Shown here piece by piece: positions 22,254-30,896 of a DNA stretch of 31,307 bases (position 1 is the stretch's first letter; each line of letters opens with the position of its first letter). Position numbers and translations under genes: made by a program. The stretch is from assembly GCF_934372025.1 (NCBI RefSeq), contig NZ_CAKROJ010000026.1, forward strand, positions 1 to 31,307, written 5' to 3'. The notes under the pieces are model-generated. The model saw only the letters and a list, made by a program, of their open reading frames with translations. It made no database searches and had not been told where the DNA came from. This DNA comes from an uncultured Blautia sp. Lineage in GTDB: Bacteria; Bacillota; Clostridia; Lachnospirales; Lachnospiraceae.

Positions 22254-23138
22254 ATGAGTTTTTTATCATATTTAAAAGATGGAATAAGCCTGGGCAGCAT
22301 CTATGCGATCATCGCACTTGGATATACGATGGTGTATGGTATCGCCAAAATGCTTAATTTTGCCCATGGTGACGTTATCATGGTAGGTGCGTATGTGATA
22401 CTTACCGCTGTTACAAGAGGAGGAATGTCTCCGATTCTGGCCGTAGGGCTTTCAGTAATATTCTGTACAGTTCTTGGTGTTGTGATCGAGAAGGTTGCAT
22501 ACAGCCCGCTTCGTAAAGCATCCTCCAACCTGGCTGTACTGATTACTGCGATCGGTGTCAGTTATCTGTTGCAGAACCTTGCACTGTTGATTTTTGGTGC
22601 AGATGCAAAGAGTTTCGTAACGGTTGTAGATGTACCATCTGTTACACTGTTTAATGGTGAACTTACGATCAAAGGCATTACAATTGTAACAATTCTGGCA
22701 TGTATCGTGATCATGGTAGGACTTACTCTTTTTGTTAAAAAGACAAAACCTGGCCGTGCCATGCTGGCAGTCTCAGAAGACCGTGATGCAGCACAGCTTA
22801 TGGGAGTTAATGTCAATGCAACGATTTCCCTTACATTTGCAATCGGTTCAGGACTTGCTGCGATCGCAGGTCTTCTGCTCTGTCAGACGTATCCGACTCT
22901 GACACCATATACAGGTGCCATGCCTGGTATCAAAGCTTTCGTAGCAGCTGTATTTGGTGGTATCGGATCTATTCCGGGAGCAATGGTAGGCGGTATTCTT
23001 CTTGGTGTGATTGAGATTTTTGGTAAAGCATACATATCTTCACAGGTCGCAGATGCAATATGTTTTGCTGTTCTGATCGTGGTACTTCTTGTAAAACCGA
23101 CCGGATTGTTCGGCAAGAACATCCAGGAGAAAGTATAA
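22254..23138 (+). CDS. livH: Branched-chain amino-acid ABC transporter permease LivH
   Basis: A 294-residue inner-membrane permease with about eight hydrophobic helices. Family landmarks are the N-terminal GISLGSIYAIIALGYTMVYGI, then NFAHGDVIMVGAY, and the late cytoplasmic GGIGSIPGAMVGGILLG coupling region. AAGAGGTG precedes ATG. It pairs with LivM to form the membrane channel energised by LivG and LivF. It follows the binding-protein gene across an attenuator-like hairpin, and the next gene's SD starts directly after its stop codon. Confidence 0.95.
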   Translation: MSFLSYLKDGISLGSIYAIIALGYTMVYGIAKMLNFAHGDVIMVGAYVILTAVTRGGMSPILAVGLSVIFCTVLGVVIEKVAYSPLRKASSNLAVLITAIGVSYLLQNLALLIFGADAKSFVTVVDVPSVTLFNGELTIKGITIVTILACIVIMVGLTLFVKKTKPGRAMLAVSEDRDAAQLMGVNVNATISLTFAIGSGLAAIAGLLLCQTYPTLTPYTGAMPGIKAFVAAVFGGIGSIPGAMVGGILLGVIEIFGKAYISSQVADAICFAVLIVVLLVKPTGLFGKNIQEKV

Positions 23139-23150
23139 GAGGTGGACGAT

Positions 23151-24218
23151 ATGAAGAATATGAATAAAACAACCAAAAACAATCTGATCAACTATGGACT
23201 GGTCTTAGTCCTGTTTGTCATTGTTGAAATAATGTCAGCTACCGGAAATCTTTCAAACCTTCTGATGGGACTCATGGTTCCGCTGTGCGTTTATACGATC
23301 GCATCAATTTCACTGAATCTGGTTGTAGGTTTTTCCGGAGAACTCAGTCTTGGCCATGCCGGTTTTATGTGTGTTGGAGCATATTCCAGTGCTCTGTTTT
23401 CACACGTTGCCAGTGATATTCCGCAGGTTCCTAGATTTATTCTTGCAATTCTGGTCGGTGCAGCAGTGGCTGCTGTATTCGGTGTTATTATCGGTATTCC
23501 GGTACTCAGACTCCGTGGTGATTATCTGGCTATCGTAACACTGGCTTTTGGTGAGATCATCAAAAACCTGATCAATATCCTCTATGTTGGAATCGATGAC
23601 AGTGGACTTCACGTAGCTACAAGTTCCGCAGCTCTCAAGCTTGGAACAGGTGGTAAACAGATCCTGAAAGGAGCACTCGGTATTTCAGGAACAGGTGCAC
23701 TTTATAAAGATGTAAAGCATTATTTCTTCCCGATAGGAATCGTGCTTGTTCTTCTGACATTATTTATCGTACAGAATCTGGTAAATTCCAGAAGCGGACG
23801 TGCGATCACAGCAACAAGAGATAACCGTATTGCAGCAGAATCTGTAGGTATTGATGTAACAAAATTCAAGCTTCTTGCATTTACAGTTTCAGCAGCTCTT
23901 GCCGGTGTGGCAGGTGTGCTTTATGCTCATAACCTTTCCATGCTGAAAGTTTCAGGTTTTGACTACAATATGTCTATTCTGATCCTTGTATATGTTGTGC
24001 TTGGAGGAATTGGAAATCTTCGTGGATCTATTATTGCGACAGTTATCCTGTATGCACTTCCGGAACTGCTCAGAGGATTTGCAAATTATCGTATGCTGAT
24101 CTATGCGATCGTACTGATCGTCATGATGCTCTTTAACTGGGCTCCGGCAGCAAGAAACTGGAGAGCACGTGTGATTGAAAAATTTAAAGGTACAGCAAAG
24201 AAAAAGGAGGCAGCTTAA
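23151..24218 (+). CDS. livM: Branched-chain amino-acid ABC transporter permease LivM
   Basis: Second permease subunit, 355 residues from the chosen ATG. A polar N-terminus (NMNKTTKNNLINYG) is followed by multiple hydrophobic helices. Landmarks are NLVVGFSGELSLGHAGFMCVGAY, the IGIPVLRLRGDYLAIVTLAFGEI block, and the late GGIGNLRGSIIATV coupling loop. A GTG at 23142 is in frame, but it lies inside the AGAGGTGG SD, so ATG 23151 is preferred. The C-terminus is basic (KKKEAA) and includes the SD for livG. Confidence 0.93.
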   Translation: MKNMNKTTKNNLINYGLVLVLFVIVEIMSATGNLSNLLMGLMVPLCVYTIASISLNLVVGFSGELSLGHAGFMCVGAYSSALFSHVASDIPQVPRFILAILVGAAVAAVFGVIIGIPVLRLRGDYLAIVTLAFGEIIKNLINILYVGIDDSGLHVATSSAALKLGTGGKQILKGALGISGTGALYKDVKHYFFPIGIVLVLLTLFIVQNLVNSRSGRAITATRDNRIAAESVGIDVTKFKLLAFTVSAALAGVAGVLYAHNLSMLKVSGFDYNMSILILVYVVLGGIGNLRGSIIATVILYALPELLRGFANYRMLIYAIVLIVMMLFNWAPAARNWRARVIEKFKGTAKKKEAA

Positions 24219-24220
24219 CT

Positions 24221-24979
24221 ATGGCAATGTTAGAGGTAAATCATCTGGCTATTCAGTTCGGCGGTCTTCGCGCAGTTGACGGTTTCAATGTATCTATTGA
24301 AAAGGGACAGCTGTATGGTCTGATCGGACCGAACGGTGCAGGAAAAACAACAATTTTTAACCTTCTTACAGGTGTGTACAAACCGACAGAGGGTATTATC
24401 AAACTGGACGGACAGGATATCACAGGAAAGAGCACGATAGAGATCAACAAAGCAGGTATTGCAAGAACTTTCCAGAACATTCGTCTGTTTAAGGAAATGA
24501 CAGTTCTTGACAATGTTAAAGTAGGACTGCACAATCATCATTCCTATTCCACGCTGACCGGAATTCTGAGACTTCCGAAATACCATAAAGTTGAGAAAGA
24601 AATGAATGAAAAAGCAATGGAGATCCTGAAAGTATTTGATCTTGACAAGGAAGCTCAGACACTTGCAGGAAATCTTCCATATGGTAAGCAGCGTAAACTT
24701 GAGATTGCCAGAGCACTGGCAACAGATCCGAAGCTCCTTCTTCTTGACGAGCCGGCAGCAGGCATGAATCCTAACGAAACACAGGAACTGATGGATACAA
24801 TTCGTTTTGTACAGAAACATTTTGATATGACCACTCTTCTGATCGAACATGATATGAAGCTGGTTGGCGGTATCTGTGAAGAACTGACTGTACTGAACTT
24901 CGGACAGGTGCTTGCACAGGGTGAGACATCTGCAGTCCTGAAGGATCCGGCAGTTATCACTGCATATCTGGGAGAATAG
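24221..24979 (+). CDS. livG: Branched-chain amino-acid ABC transporter ATPase LivG
   Basis: A 252-residue ABC ATPase. Walker A is GPNGAGKT at 36-43. The Q-loop is in ARTFQNIRLF. The signature is NLPYGKQ at 151-157, a usual LivG variant of LSGGQ. Walker B is KLLLLDEP at 171-178, and the H-loop His is in LLIEHDM. The SD lies at the end of livM (AAGGAGGCAGC) and the genes are 2 bp apart. It works as a heterodimer with LivF on the LivHM permease. Confidence 0.97.
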   Translation: MAMLEVNHLAIQFGGLRAVDGFNVSIEKGQLYGLIGPNGAGKTTIFNLLTGVYKPTEGIIKLDGQDITGKSTIEINKAGIARTFQNIRLFKEMTVLDNVKVGLHNHHSYSTLTGILRLPKYHKVEKEMNEKAMEILKVFDLDKEAQTLAGNLPYGKQRKLEIARALATDPKLLLLDEPAAGMNPNETQELMDTIRFVQKHFDMTTLLIEHDMKLVGGICEELTVLNFGQVLAQGETSAVLKDPAVITAYLGE

Positions 24980-24991
24980 GAGGAAAATCAA

Positions 24992-25702
24992 ATGTCAATG
25001 TTGGAAGTAAAAGATCTCCAGGTTTATTATGGTGTCATCCAGGCATTAAAAGGGATTTCCTTTCACGTAGAAAAGGGAGAGGTTATTGCCCTGATCGGTG
25101 CCAATGGTGCAGGTAAGACAACTACCCTGCAGACTCTGACCGGAATCATTCCTGCAAAAGCAGGAAGCATTGTTTTTGAAGGAAAAGACCTGACAAAGAC
25201 ACCGGCACATAAGATCGTTGAGATGGGAATGGCTCACGTTCCGGAAGGAAGACGTGTGTTTGCGGATATGTCCGTATACGAAAACCTTCTGATGGGAGCT
25301 TATACAAGAAAAGATAAAAATGAGATCGCGCAGAGCCTTGAGATGGTATACAAAAGATTCCCACGTCTGAAAGAACGTACAGGACAGCGTGCCGGTACAC
25401 TTTCCGGTGGTGAACAGCAGATGCTTGCCATGGGACGTGCGCTGATGAGCAAGCCAAGAATCATCCTTATGGATGAGCCATCTATGGGTCTGTCACCGAT
25501 CTTTGTAAATGAAATCTTTGATATTATCAAAGAAGTAAGTGAAAGTGGAACAACGGTTCTGCTTGTTGAGCAGAATGCGAAGAAAGCACTTTCTATCGCA
25601 GACAGAGCATACGTTCTCGAAACAGGAAGTATCACTCTGGAAGGAAAAGCAGATGATCTGCTTCATGATGAATCCGTCCAGAAAGCATATCTGGGCGAGT
25701 AG
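24992..25702 (+). CDS. livF: Branched-chain amino-acid ABC transporter ATPase LivF
   Basis: A 236-residue ABC ATPase. Walker A is GANGAGKT at 36-43, the LivF-typical VPEGRRVFADMSVYENL follows near 83-99, the signature LSGGEQQ is at 137-143, Walker B RIILMDEP at 156-163, and the H-loop region reads LLVEQNAKKAL with Gln-Asn, normal for LivF. TAGGAGGAAA overlaps the end of livG. The next gene, a cytidylate-kinase-like protein, starts 13 bp downstream with its own strong SD, so it probably shares the transcript. Confidence 0.97.
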   Translation: MSMLEVKDLQVYYGVIQALKGISFHVEKGEVIALIGANGAGKTTTLQTLTGIIPAKAGSIVFEGKDLTKTPAHKIVEMGMAHVPEGRRVFADMSVYENLLMGAYTRKDKNEIAQSLEMVYKRFPRLKERTGQRAGTLSGGEQQMLAMGRALMSKPRIILMDEPSMGLSPIFVNEIFDIIKEVSESGTTVLLVEQNAKKALSIADRAYVLETGSITLEGKADDLLHDESVQKAYLGE

Positions 25703-25715
25703 GGAGGAAATCAGT

Positions 25716-26342
25716 ATGGATCATGTAGTGATCACAATTGCAAGACAATATGGAAGCGGCGGACGTACCGTTGGAAAGATGCTGGCAGAACGTCTGGGAA
25801 TTTCTTTTTATGATAAGCAGATCATTCATATGGCATCTGATGAGAGTGGAATTGACGTAAATCTCTTTGGAAAAGTTGAAGCGGGAGATAAGATCAAATC
25901 TTCTCTGTTTGGAAATAAGAGCAGCATTTATAAAGGTGATCTGGTCCGTCCGGGAAATAAAGATTTTATTTCTGACGAAAACCTTTTTAATTATCAGGCA
26001 AAAGTTGTTAATGATCTGGCCGAAAAAGAATCCTATGTGATCGTTGGACGCTGCGTTAATTATGTGTTCAAGGACAGACCAAATACTTTGCGTGTATTTA
26101 TTCATGCACCATGGGAATTTCGTGTGGAACAGGCTTCTCAGAAAATCTCCGGTTCAAGAGAAGATGTAGAAAAATTCCTTCTCAAAGATGACAAACGTAA
26201 GCAGGACTATTACCGCAAATTTACAGGCGGCATATGGAACGATGCAACGAATTATGATCTCTGTCTGAACAGTGGTAAACTGGGATTTGAGAAATGTGTA
26301 GATGCAATCGAAGCACAGCTCAAGATCATGCTGTCTGAATAA
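25716..26342 (+). CDS. Cytidylate kinase-like family protein
   Basis: A 208-residue P-loop protein of the AAK/cytidylate-kinase-like family. VITIARQYGSGGRTVGKMLAERL at the N-terminus carries the RQYGSGG variant of the phosphate-binding loop that marks these paralogues of Cmk. YVIVGRCVNYV and the basic lid (DDKRKQDYYRKFTGG) follow. Substrate is unknown; true Cmk is usually shorter in the lid and encoded elsewhere. ATG 25716 follows GGGAGGAAA; the open frame extends upstream into livF without an SD and was not used. It is the last gene before the operon terminator. Confidence 0.85.
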   Translation: MDHVVITIARQYGSGGRTVGKMLAERLGISFYDKQIIHMASDESGIDVNLFGKVEAGDKIKSSLFGNKSSIYKGDLVRPGNKDFISDENLFNYQAKVVNDLAEKESYVIVGRCVNYVFKDRPNTLRVFIHAPWEFRVEQASQKISGSREDVEKFLLKDDKRKQDYYRKFTGGIWNDATNYDLCLNSGKLGFEKCVDAIEAQLKIMLSE

Positions 26343-26372
26343 AATCTGTGTAGCAGCAGATCATAAAATATC

Positions 26373-26413
26373 AAGCACTGAGGATCTTTTGAACAGGTCA
26401 TCAGTGCTTTTTT
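26373..26413 (+). terminator. Intrinsic terminator of the liv operon
   Basis: AAGCACTGA (26373-26381) pairs perfectly with TCAGTGCTT (26401-26409), with a possible inner GATC/GGTC stem, followed by a T-run to 26413. It lies 30 bp after the kinase-like gene. Confidence 0.85.
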
Positions 26414-26468
26414 CATATAGGTTCTCATATATTGAATGGAGTGAAATTTTGGGATCCGTGACTGGTTG

Positions 26469-27188
26469 ATGAAAAAAAAGAAAGCAGGATGTATTCTTCT
26501 GATTATTTTGTTGATGGTTATTTCGATATGGATTAATGAAACAGGCACGAAGACCTGTCAGGTGTCAGCCAGAGGAATTGCTGAGATGATCGCGGGTCAG
26601 GGAATGCTGCGCCTGGTAGAAAAATCAGTGGATCCCCCTCGGGCGGCACTGACTTTTGATGATGGTCCCGGCGGCAGTTATACCTCGCGTTTGTTGGATG
26701 GATTAAAAGAGCGTAATGTGAAGGCTTCCTTTTTTCTGCTGGGTGAGAAAATCGAACAGTATCCGGAGCTGGCAGAACGTATGCAAAAAGAAGGACATCT
26801 GATAGGAAATCATACGTATCATCACGTGCAGCTGGATAAAATAGGAGAAATAAAGGCCAGAGAAGAAATTTTGAAAACCAATAATCTGATTTATGAAACT
26901 ACAGGAATCTATCCACAGTATATGCGTCCTCCATTTGGAGCATGGAAAAAGAATCTGGAACTGTGCGTGGAAATGCTGCCGGTATTCTGGACGATTGATA
27001 CTCTTGACTGGAAAGTAAAAAATGCGGAGAAAATAGTGGATATAGTGCAAAATGAGATAGAGGATGGTGCAATTATACTGATGCATGATGAATATGATAC
27101 ATCTGTTGAAGCGGCACTTGAGATTATTGATAAACTCAGAACAATGGGGTATGAACTGGTGACGGTAGATCAGCTCATCATGCCATGA
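26469..27188 (+). CDS. Polysaccharide deacetylase (NodB/PgdA type), membrane-anchored
   Basis: A 239-residue extracytoplasmic deacetylase of the CE4 family, probably acting on peptidoglycan or another cell-envelope glycan. A basic N-terminus (MKKKKAG) is followed by one hydrophobic segment at about 8-22, acting as signal anchor or signal peptide. The NodB motifs are intact: TFDDGP at 62-67 (catalytic base and metal Asp), HTYHH at 115-119 (metal His pair), RPPFGAW at 153-159, and the late LMHD at 204-207. ATG 26469 is taken; a TTG one codon upstream is also in frame. The SD is poor (GGGATCC region). It follows the liv terminator, so it needs its own promoter, which I could not identify with confidence. 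Confidence 0.9.
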   Translation: MKKKKAGCILLIILLMVISIWINETGTKTCQVSARGIAEMIAGQGMLRLVEKSVDPPRAALTFDDGPGGSYTSRLLDGLKERNVKASFFLLGEKIEQYPELAERMQKEGHLIGNHTYHHVQLDKIGEIKAREEILKTNNLIYETTGIYPQYMRPPFGAWKKNLELCVEMLPVFWTIDTLDWKVKNAEKIVDIVQNEIEDGAIILMHDEYDTSVEAALEIIDKLRTMGYELVTVDQLIMP

Positions 27189-27200
27189 AAAAGACGAGAG

Positions 27201-27232
27201 CAAAACAGCTGTTTGGTTTTGATTGCTTTTTT
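27201..27232 (+). terminator. Probable terminator after the deacetylase gene
   Basis: CAAAAC (27201-27206) pairs with GTTTTG (27216-27221), with an alternative AAACAG/CTGTTT pairing inside, and is followed by ATTGC and TTTTTT (27227-27232). The stem is short and A/T-rich, so termination may be partial. Confidence 0.5.
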
Positions 27233-27251
27233 GAGGGAAGTTCGTTATACT
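27223..27251 (+). promoter_or_regulatory. Promoter for the YesL-radical SAM-DUF4364 unit
   Basis: TTGCTT (27223-27228) and TATACT (27246-27251) are separated by 17 bp. The -35 overlaps the T-run of the preceding terminator. Predicted start is near 27258, with SD AAAGGAG at 27290. Confidence 0.5.
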
Positions 27252-27304
27252 GTTAATTATAGAAGTGTGATTTTTACACAAATAGAAACAAAGGAGTTTT
27301 GCAT

Positions 27305-27973
27305 ATGGGACATTTTTTCAGTATGGACAATAAGTTTTTTACATTTATGGGAAGGGTAGCAGATTTGTGTATTCTGAATATTATATGTCTGATCTGCTGT
27401 ATTCCGATCGTTACGGCAGGTGCTTCGATAACTGCCATGTATTATGTAACACTGAAGATGGTCAGAAATGAAGAATCTTATATTGTCAGGAGCTTTTTTA
27501 AATCCTTCAAAGAAAATTTTAAACAGGCAACCATCATTAATCTGATACTTATCGTTGTCGGTGTGATTCTTTATCTGGATATGCATGTTGCAAAGGCAAT
27601 GCCCGGAAGTGCAGGACAGATCTTTCATGTGATCTTTGCAGCATTTGCGATAGTGTATTTTGTACTGACGTTGTATGTATACCCGGTTCTTGCCAGATTT
27701 TATAATTCCACCGGAAATACGATCAAAAATGCATTGCTGATGTCGATCCGGCATCTTCCGTATACGGTTGTGATGGTGCTGATTGAACTTTGTCCTCTTC
27801 TGCTTTTATTTGTGAGATCTTTTCGCCTACAGTCCACGCTGTTTATTCTGTTTTTAATCGTGGGGTTTGGATTGATCGCATATTGCAATTCATTTTTTCT
27901 GGCAAAGATATTCGATAATTACATGCCGGAAAATGGAAATGCAGAGCAGGAAAGTGAAGGAAGAGAAGTATGA
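27305..27973 (+). CDS. YesL-like (DUF624) membrane protein
   Basis: A 222-residue integral membrane protein of the YesL/DUF624 family; function unknown. The N-terminal MDNKFFTFMGRVADLCILNIICLICCIPIVTAG pattern is characteristic, as is the TAMYYVTLKMVRNEESYIVRSFFKSFKENFKQAT block. Five hydrophobic segments are visible (about 20-42, 75-95, 103-125, 150-168 and 175-198). ATG 27305 has SD AAAGGAG 8 bases upstream; a TTG two codons earlier is less likely. In many Firmicutes such genes sit beside sugar ABC transporters, but here the neighbour is a radical SAM gene, overlapped by 4 bp (ATGA), which implies coupling. Confidence 0.85.
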   Translation: MGHFFSMDNKFFTFMGRVADLCILNIICLICCIPIVTAGASITAMYYVTLKMVRNEESYIVRSFFKSFKENFKQATIINLILIVVGVILYLDMHVAKAMPGSAGQIFHVIFAAFAIVYFVLTLYVYPVLARFYNSTGNTIKNALLMSIRHLPYTVVMVLIELCPLLLLFVRSFRLQSTLFILFLIVGFGLIAYCNSFFLAKIFDNYMPENGNAEQESEGREV

Positions 27974-28953
27974 GTGCAAGTGCAGATATACACCGGAAGA
28001 ACTGGAATGGAAAACCGTATCATTCACTGGACTACATGCTCCGGGAGACATTTGGCGAAAAAGTATACAAAGTAACGCTGAATGGGGGAATGTCCTGTCC
28101 GAACCGTGATGGAAAGCTCGGAAGCAGAGGGTGTATTTTCTGCAGTGCCGGCGGAAGCGGAGAGTTTGCTGCGGATGCAGCACTTTCAGTAACTGAGCAG
28201 ATTGACAGTCAGATAGAACTGCTTTCTGCAAAGCGTCCTATCCACAAATACATTGCATATTTTCAGGCATATACCAATACATATGCACCGGTAGAATATT
28301 TGCATAAGATTTTCACAGAAGCGATCCGACATCCTTCTGTTGTTGCACTGTCGATTGGAACCAGACCGGATTGTCTGGGAGATGAGGTGCTTGAACTTCT
28401 GAACGAACTGAATCAGATCAAACCGGTATGGGTGGAGCTTGGACTTCAGACAATTCATGAAAAGACGGCTGCTTATATTCGGAGAGGCTATCCACTTTCC
28501 TGTTTCGAGGAAGCGGTAAGAAATCTGCGTAAGCTGGGCATCCAGGTGATCGTTCATACGATTTTGGGGCTGCCGGGAGAATCCGTGCAGGATATCCTCG
28601 AAACGATGAAGTATCTGAATGCAAGGGATATACAGGGAATCAAACTGCAGTTATTGCATGTGCTAAAGGGAACGGATCTGGCAGAGGATTATCTGGCCGG
28701 AAAATTCCAGGTTTATGAACGAGAGGAATATCTGCAGTTACTGATAGAGTGTCTGGAACATCTGGATCCATCAATTGTCATTCACAGAATGACAGGGGAT
28801 GGACCGGAAAAACTGCTCATTGCCCCGTTATGGGCTAGCAGGAAGCGAGAAGTGTTAAATATTCTGCATCATGAAATGAAAATTCGAAACAGCTGGCAGG
28901 GAAAACAGTTGAATGAAAGTGCAGAAGACCTTACTTGTGTGAGAAAGAGGTGA
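27970..28953 (+). CDS. TIGR01212-family radical SAM protein (YtqA/YhcC-like)
   Basis: A 327-residue predicted radical SAM enzyme. The iron-sulfur cluster motif is in GMSCPNRDGKLGSRGCIFC, with Cys43, Cys55 and Cys58 (Cx11CxxC), the wide spacing typical of TIGR01212 rather than classical CxxxCxxC. SIGTRPDCLGDEVL, ELGLQTIHEKTA and HTILGLPGES are conserved radical SAM core blocks, and HRMTGDGPEKLLIAPLW is the family C-terminal signature. The substrate is not established. Start overlaps the stop of the YesL-like gene (ATGA), and its end overlaps the SD of the DUF4364 gene, so the three are translationally linked. Confidence 0.93.
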   Translation: MSASADIHRKNWNGKPYHSLDYMLRETFGEKVYKVTLNGGMSCPNRDGKLGSRGCIFCSAGGSGEFAADAALSVTEQIDSQIELLSAKRPIHKYIAYFQAYTNTYAPVEYLHKIFTEAIRHPSVVALSIGTRPDCLGDEVLELLNELNQIKPVWVELGLQTIHEKTAAYIRRGYPLSCFEEAVRNLRKLGIQVIVHTILGLPGESVQDILETMKYLNARDIQGIKLQLLHVLKGTDLAEDYLAGKFQVYEREEYLQLLIECLEHLDPSIVIHRMTGDGPEKLLIAPLWASRKREVLNILHHEMKIRNSWQGKQLNESAEDLTCVRKR

Positions 28954-28958
28954 TTGAA

Positions 28959-29471
28959 ATGGCAGAACCATTTACAACATATAAACTGATTGTCTTATAT
29001 ATGGCGAAACATTCAAAGGAAACACTGACGAATTCTCAGATTTCAGAATTTATACTGGACAGAGATTATACGGATTATTTCCAGCTTCAGAAGGTACTTT
29101 CGGAACTGGTAGAGACAGAGCTTCTGAGTAAGCGTACAATTTCCAACAGTTCATTTTATGAAATTACAGAAGAGGGAAGAAAAACACTTTCTTATTTTGA
29201 AAAAGAGTTGTCGCAGGAAATAAAGAATGAAGTAAAAGAGTATTTACAGACGCATGGCGGGCAGGTGCAGGAACGTATTCTGACACCGGCTGACTATTAT
29301 ATAACACCTCAGGGAAAATATGCAGTGCGCTGCCAGATCATCGAGAAAGATTCTACGGTGCTGGATCTGACACTGGCAGCACCGGGATTGGAAGCGGCAC
29401 AGGCAATGTGCCACAGCTGGACAAAGAAATATCAGGATATATACGGAATGCTGATGGGGGAATTGATTTAG
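28959..29471 (+). CDS. DUF4364-family protein (winged-helix-like N-terminus)
   Basis: A 170-residue protein of the DUF4364 family, found mainly in Clostridia; function not known. The first ~75 residues (YKLIVLYMAKHSKETLTNSQISEFIL ... LVETELLSKRTISNSSFYEITEEGRKTL) look like a PadR/MarR-type winged helix, so DNA binding is possible. The C-terminal half is alpha/beta with no recognised motif. ATG 28959 follows GAGGTG, which overlaps the TGA of the radical SAM gene; a TTG at 28935 in frame has no SD. The stop codon lies in the loop of a terminator hairpin, one base from the end of convergent rarA. Confidence 0.85.
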   Translation: MAEPFTTYKLIVLYMAKHSKETLTNSQISEFILDRDYTDYFQLQKVLSELVETELLSKRTISNSSFYEITEEGRKTLSYFEKELSQEIKNEVKEYLQTHGGQVQERILTPADYYITPQGKYAVRCQIIEKDSTVLDLTLAAPGLEAAQAMCHSWTKKYQDIYGMLMGELI

Positions 29472-29497
29472 GTCAATTCCTCCATTTTGTTTTTTGC
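29456..29497 (+). terminator. Terminator built from the 3' ends of two convergent genes
   Basis: GGGGGAATTGA (29456-29466), loop TTTAGG (29467-29472) and TCAATTCCTCC (29473-29483) form an 11-bp stem with one G-U pair, followed by ATTTTGTTTTTT. The loop contains the stop codon of the DUF4364 gene, and the 3' arm starts with the stop codon of rarA read on the other strand. On the - strand no T-run follows, so it terminates + strand transcription only. Confidence 0.85.
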
Positions 29498-30792
29498 AGA
29501 TATTCACGGATGTTTTTTTCGTATCCGAGCTCTCCTGGTTCATAAAAACGTTCATTCTGAATTTCAGAAGGAAGATACTGCTGTTTTACATAATGACCCG
29601 GGTAATCATGAGCATATTTGTAACCGATTCCTTTTCCAAGCTTTTCGTGACCACCATAATGTGCATCCTGCAGATGTACAGGAACCGTTGTTTCCGTATT
29701 TTTTACGGAAGCCATGGCATCAAAGATTGCATTTACCGCAGAGTTGCTTTTGGGTGCACAGGCCATATAGGTAACTGCCTGAGAAAGGATGATCTGTGAT
29801 TCCGGCATTCCGACGCGCTCAACAGCCTGAGCAGCTGCGACTGCCACCTGTAATGCCTGTGGATCAGCATTTCCGATATCTTCGGAAGCGAGGATCATAA
29901 TACGACGTGCAATGAACTTGACATCTTCACCGGCATAGAGCATTTTTGCCAGATAATAGACAGCGGCATCAGGATCAGAGCCTCGCATGCTTTTGATGAA
30001 AGCAGAGATGATGTCATAGTGGTTGTCACCTTTTTTATCGTATTTGATGACGCGTTTCTGGATACATTCAGAGGCAACTGCAAGTGTCAGATGTATATAT
30101 CCATCTTCGCTTTTGGGGGTGGTGAGAATACCAAGTTCCACGGCATTCAGAGCACTGCGGGCATCACCGCCGGCCATATCAGCCAGAAACGCAAGTGCAT
30201 CCTCATCGATGACAGCACCGTAATTGCCCATTCCTTTATCACAGTCATTGACAGCCCGCAGGATGAGTGTACGGATGTTTTCGTTACTGAGAGGTTTCAG
30301 TTCAAAGATGATGGAGCGGGAAAGTAAAGCACCGTTGACTTCAAAATAAGGATTTTCTGTAGTTGCGCCAATGAGGATGATCGTACCGTCTTCAACAAAC
30401 GGAAGAAGATAATCCTGCTGCCCCTTATTGAAACGATGAATCTCATCGATAAACAGAATCGTTTTCTTTCCATACATACCAAGACGATCCTGTGCTTCCT
30501 TTATTACTTCTTCCATGTCTTTCTTGCCGGCTACCGTGGCATTGATCTGCGTAAAATTTGCACTGGTAGTATTGGCAATAACTTTGGCGAGCGTAGTCTT
30601 GCCGGTTCCGGGCGGACCATAAAAGATGACAGAAGTCAGTTTATCAGCTTTGATCGCACGATACAGTAATTTATCGTGGCCTACGATATGCTCCTGTCCG
30701 ACTACTTCGTCCAGGGTTGTCGGCCGAAGCCGGGATGCCAGTGGAGATTCCCGATCAAGTGTCTTTGATTTTGCATATTCAAATAAATCCAT
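29473..30792 (-). CDS. rarA: Replication-associated recombination protein A (RarA/MgsA AAA+ ATPase)
   Basis: AAA+ clamp-loader-like ATPase acting at stalled replication forks, 439 residues. Landmarks are PLASRLRPTTLDEVVGQEHIVG near the N-terminus, Walker A GPPGTGKT at 59-66, Walker B ILFIDEIHRFNK around 112-123, the sensor region GATTENPYFEVNGALLSRS, and the RarA C-terminal tetramerisation domain (DPDAAVYYLAKMLYAGEDVKFIARR; KNTETTVPVHLQDAHYGGHEKLGKGIGYKYAHDYPGHYV). Start ATG 30792 has ATGGAG about 9 bases upstream and a consensus promoter. The 3' end is convergent with the DUF4364 gene with a 1-bp gap. Confidence 0.96.
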   Translation of the reverse strand: MDLFEYAKSKTLDRESPLASRLRPTTLDEVVGQEHIVGHDKLLYRAIKADKLTSVIFYGPPGTGKTTLAKVIANTTSANFTQINATVAGKKDMEEVIKEAQDRLGMYGKKTILFIDEIHRFNKGQQDYLLPFVEDGTIILIGATTENPYFEVNGALLSRSIIFELKPLSNENIRTLILRAVNDCDKGMGNYGAVIDEDALAFLADMAGGDARSALNAVELGILTTPKSEDGYIHLTLAVASECIQKRVIKYDKKGDNHYDIISAFIKSMRGSDPDAAVYYLAKMLYAGEDVKFIARRIMILASEDIGNADPQALQVAVAAAQAVERVGMPESQIILSQAVTYMACAPKSNSAVNAIFDAMASVKNTETTVPVHLQDAHYGGHEKLGKGIGYKYAHDYPGHYVKQQYLPSEIQNERFYEPGELGYEKNIREYLQKTKWRN

Positions 30793-30839
30793 AACAGATA
30801 CTCCATTTCTGTATAATAAACGTATGTTTGTTTGTAGCT

Positions 30840-30868
30840 ATTATAGTTTATAATGGAGAATATTTCAA
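30840..30868 (-). promoter_or_regulatory. Sigma-A promoter of rarA
   Basis: Read on the - strand: TTGAAA (30868-30863) and a perfect TATAAT (30845-30840) with a 17-bp spacer. Predicted start is about 40 bases upstream of the rarA ATG. Confidence 0.75.
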
Positions 30869-30896
30869 TAACAGTATGTCTTCATTAAAATAAACC

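Noticed and set aside
24230..24991. A 253-codon open frame on the - strand opposite livG
   Set aside because: It is fully antisense to a gene with intact ABC motifs, has no SD, and its translation is Cys/Phe-rich without any recognisable domain. It is a frame shadow.
25539..25715. Upstream extension of the kinase-like protein into livF
   Set aside because: This part is in another frame of conserved livF and has no SD; ATG 25716 follows GGGAGGAAA.
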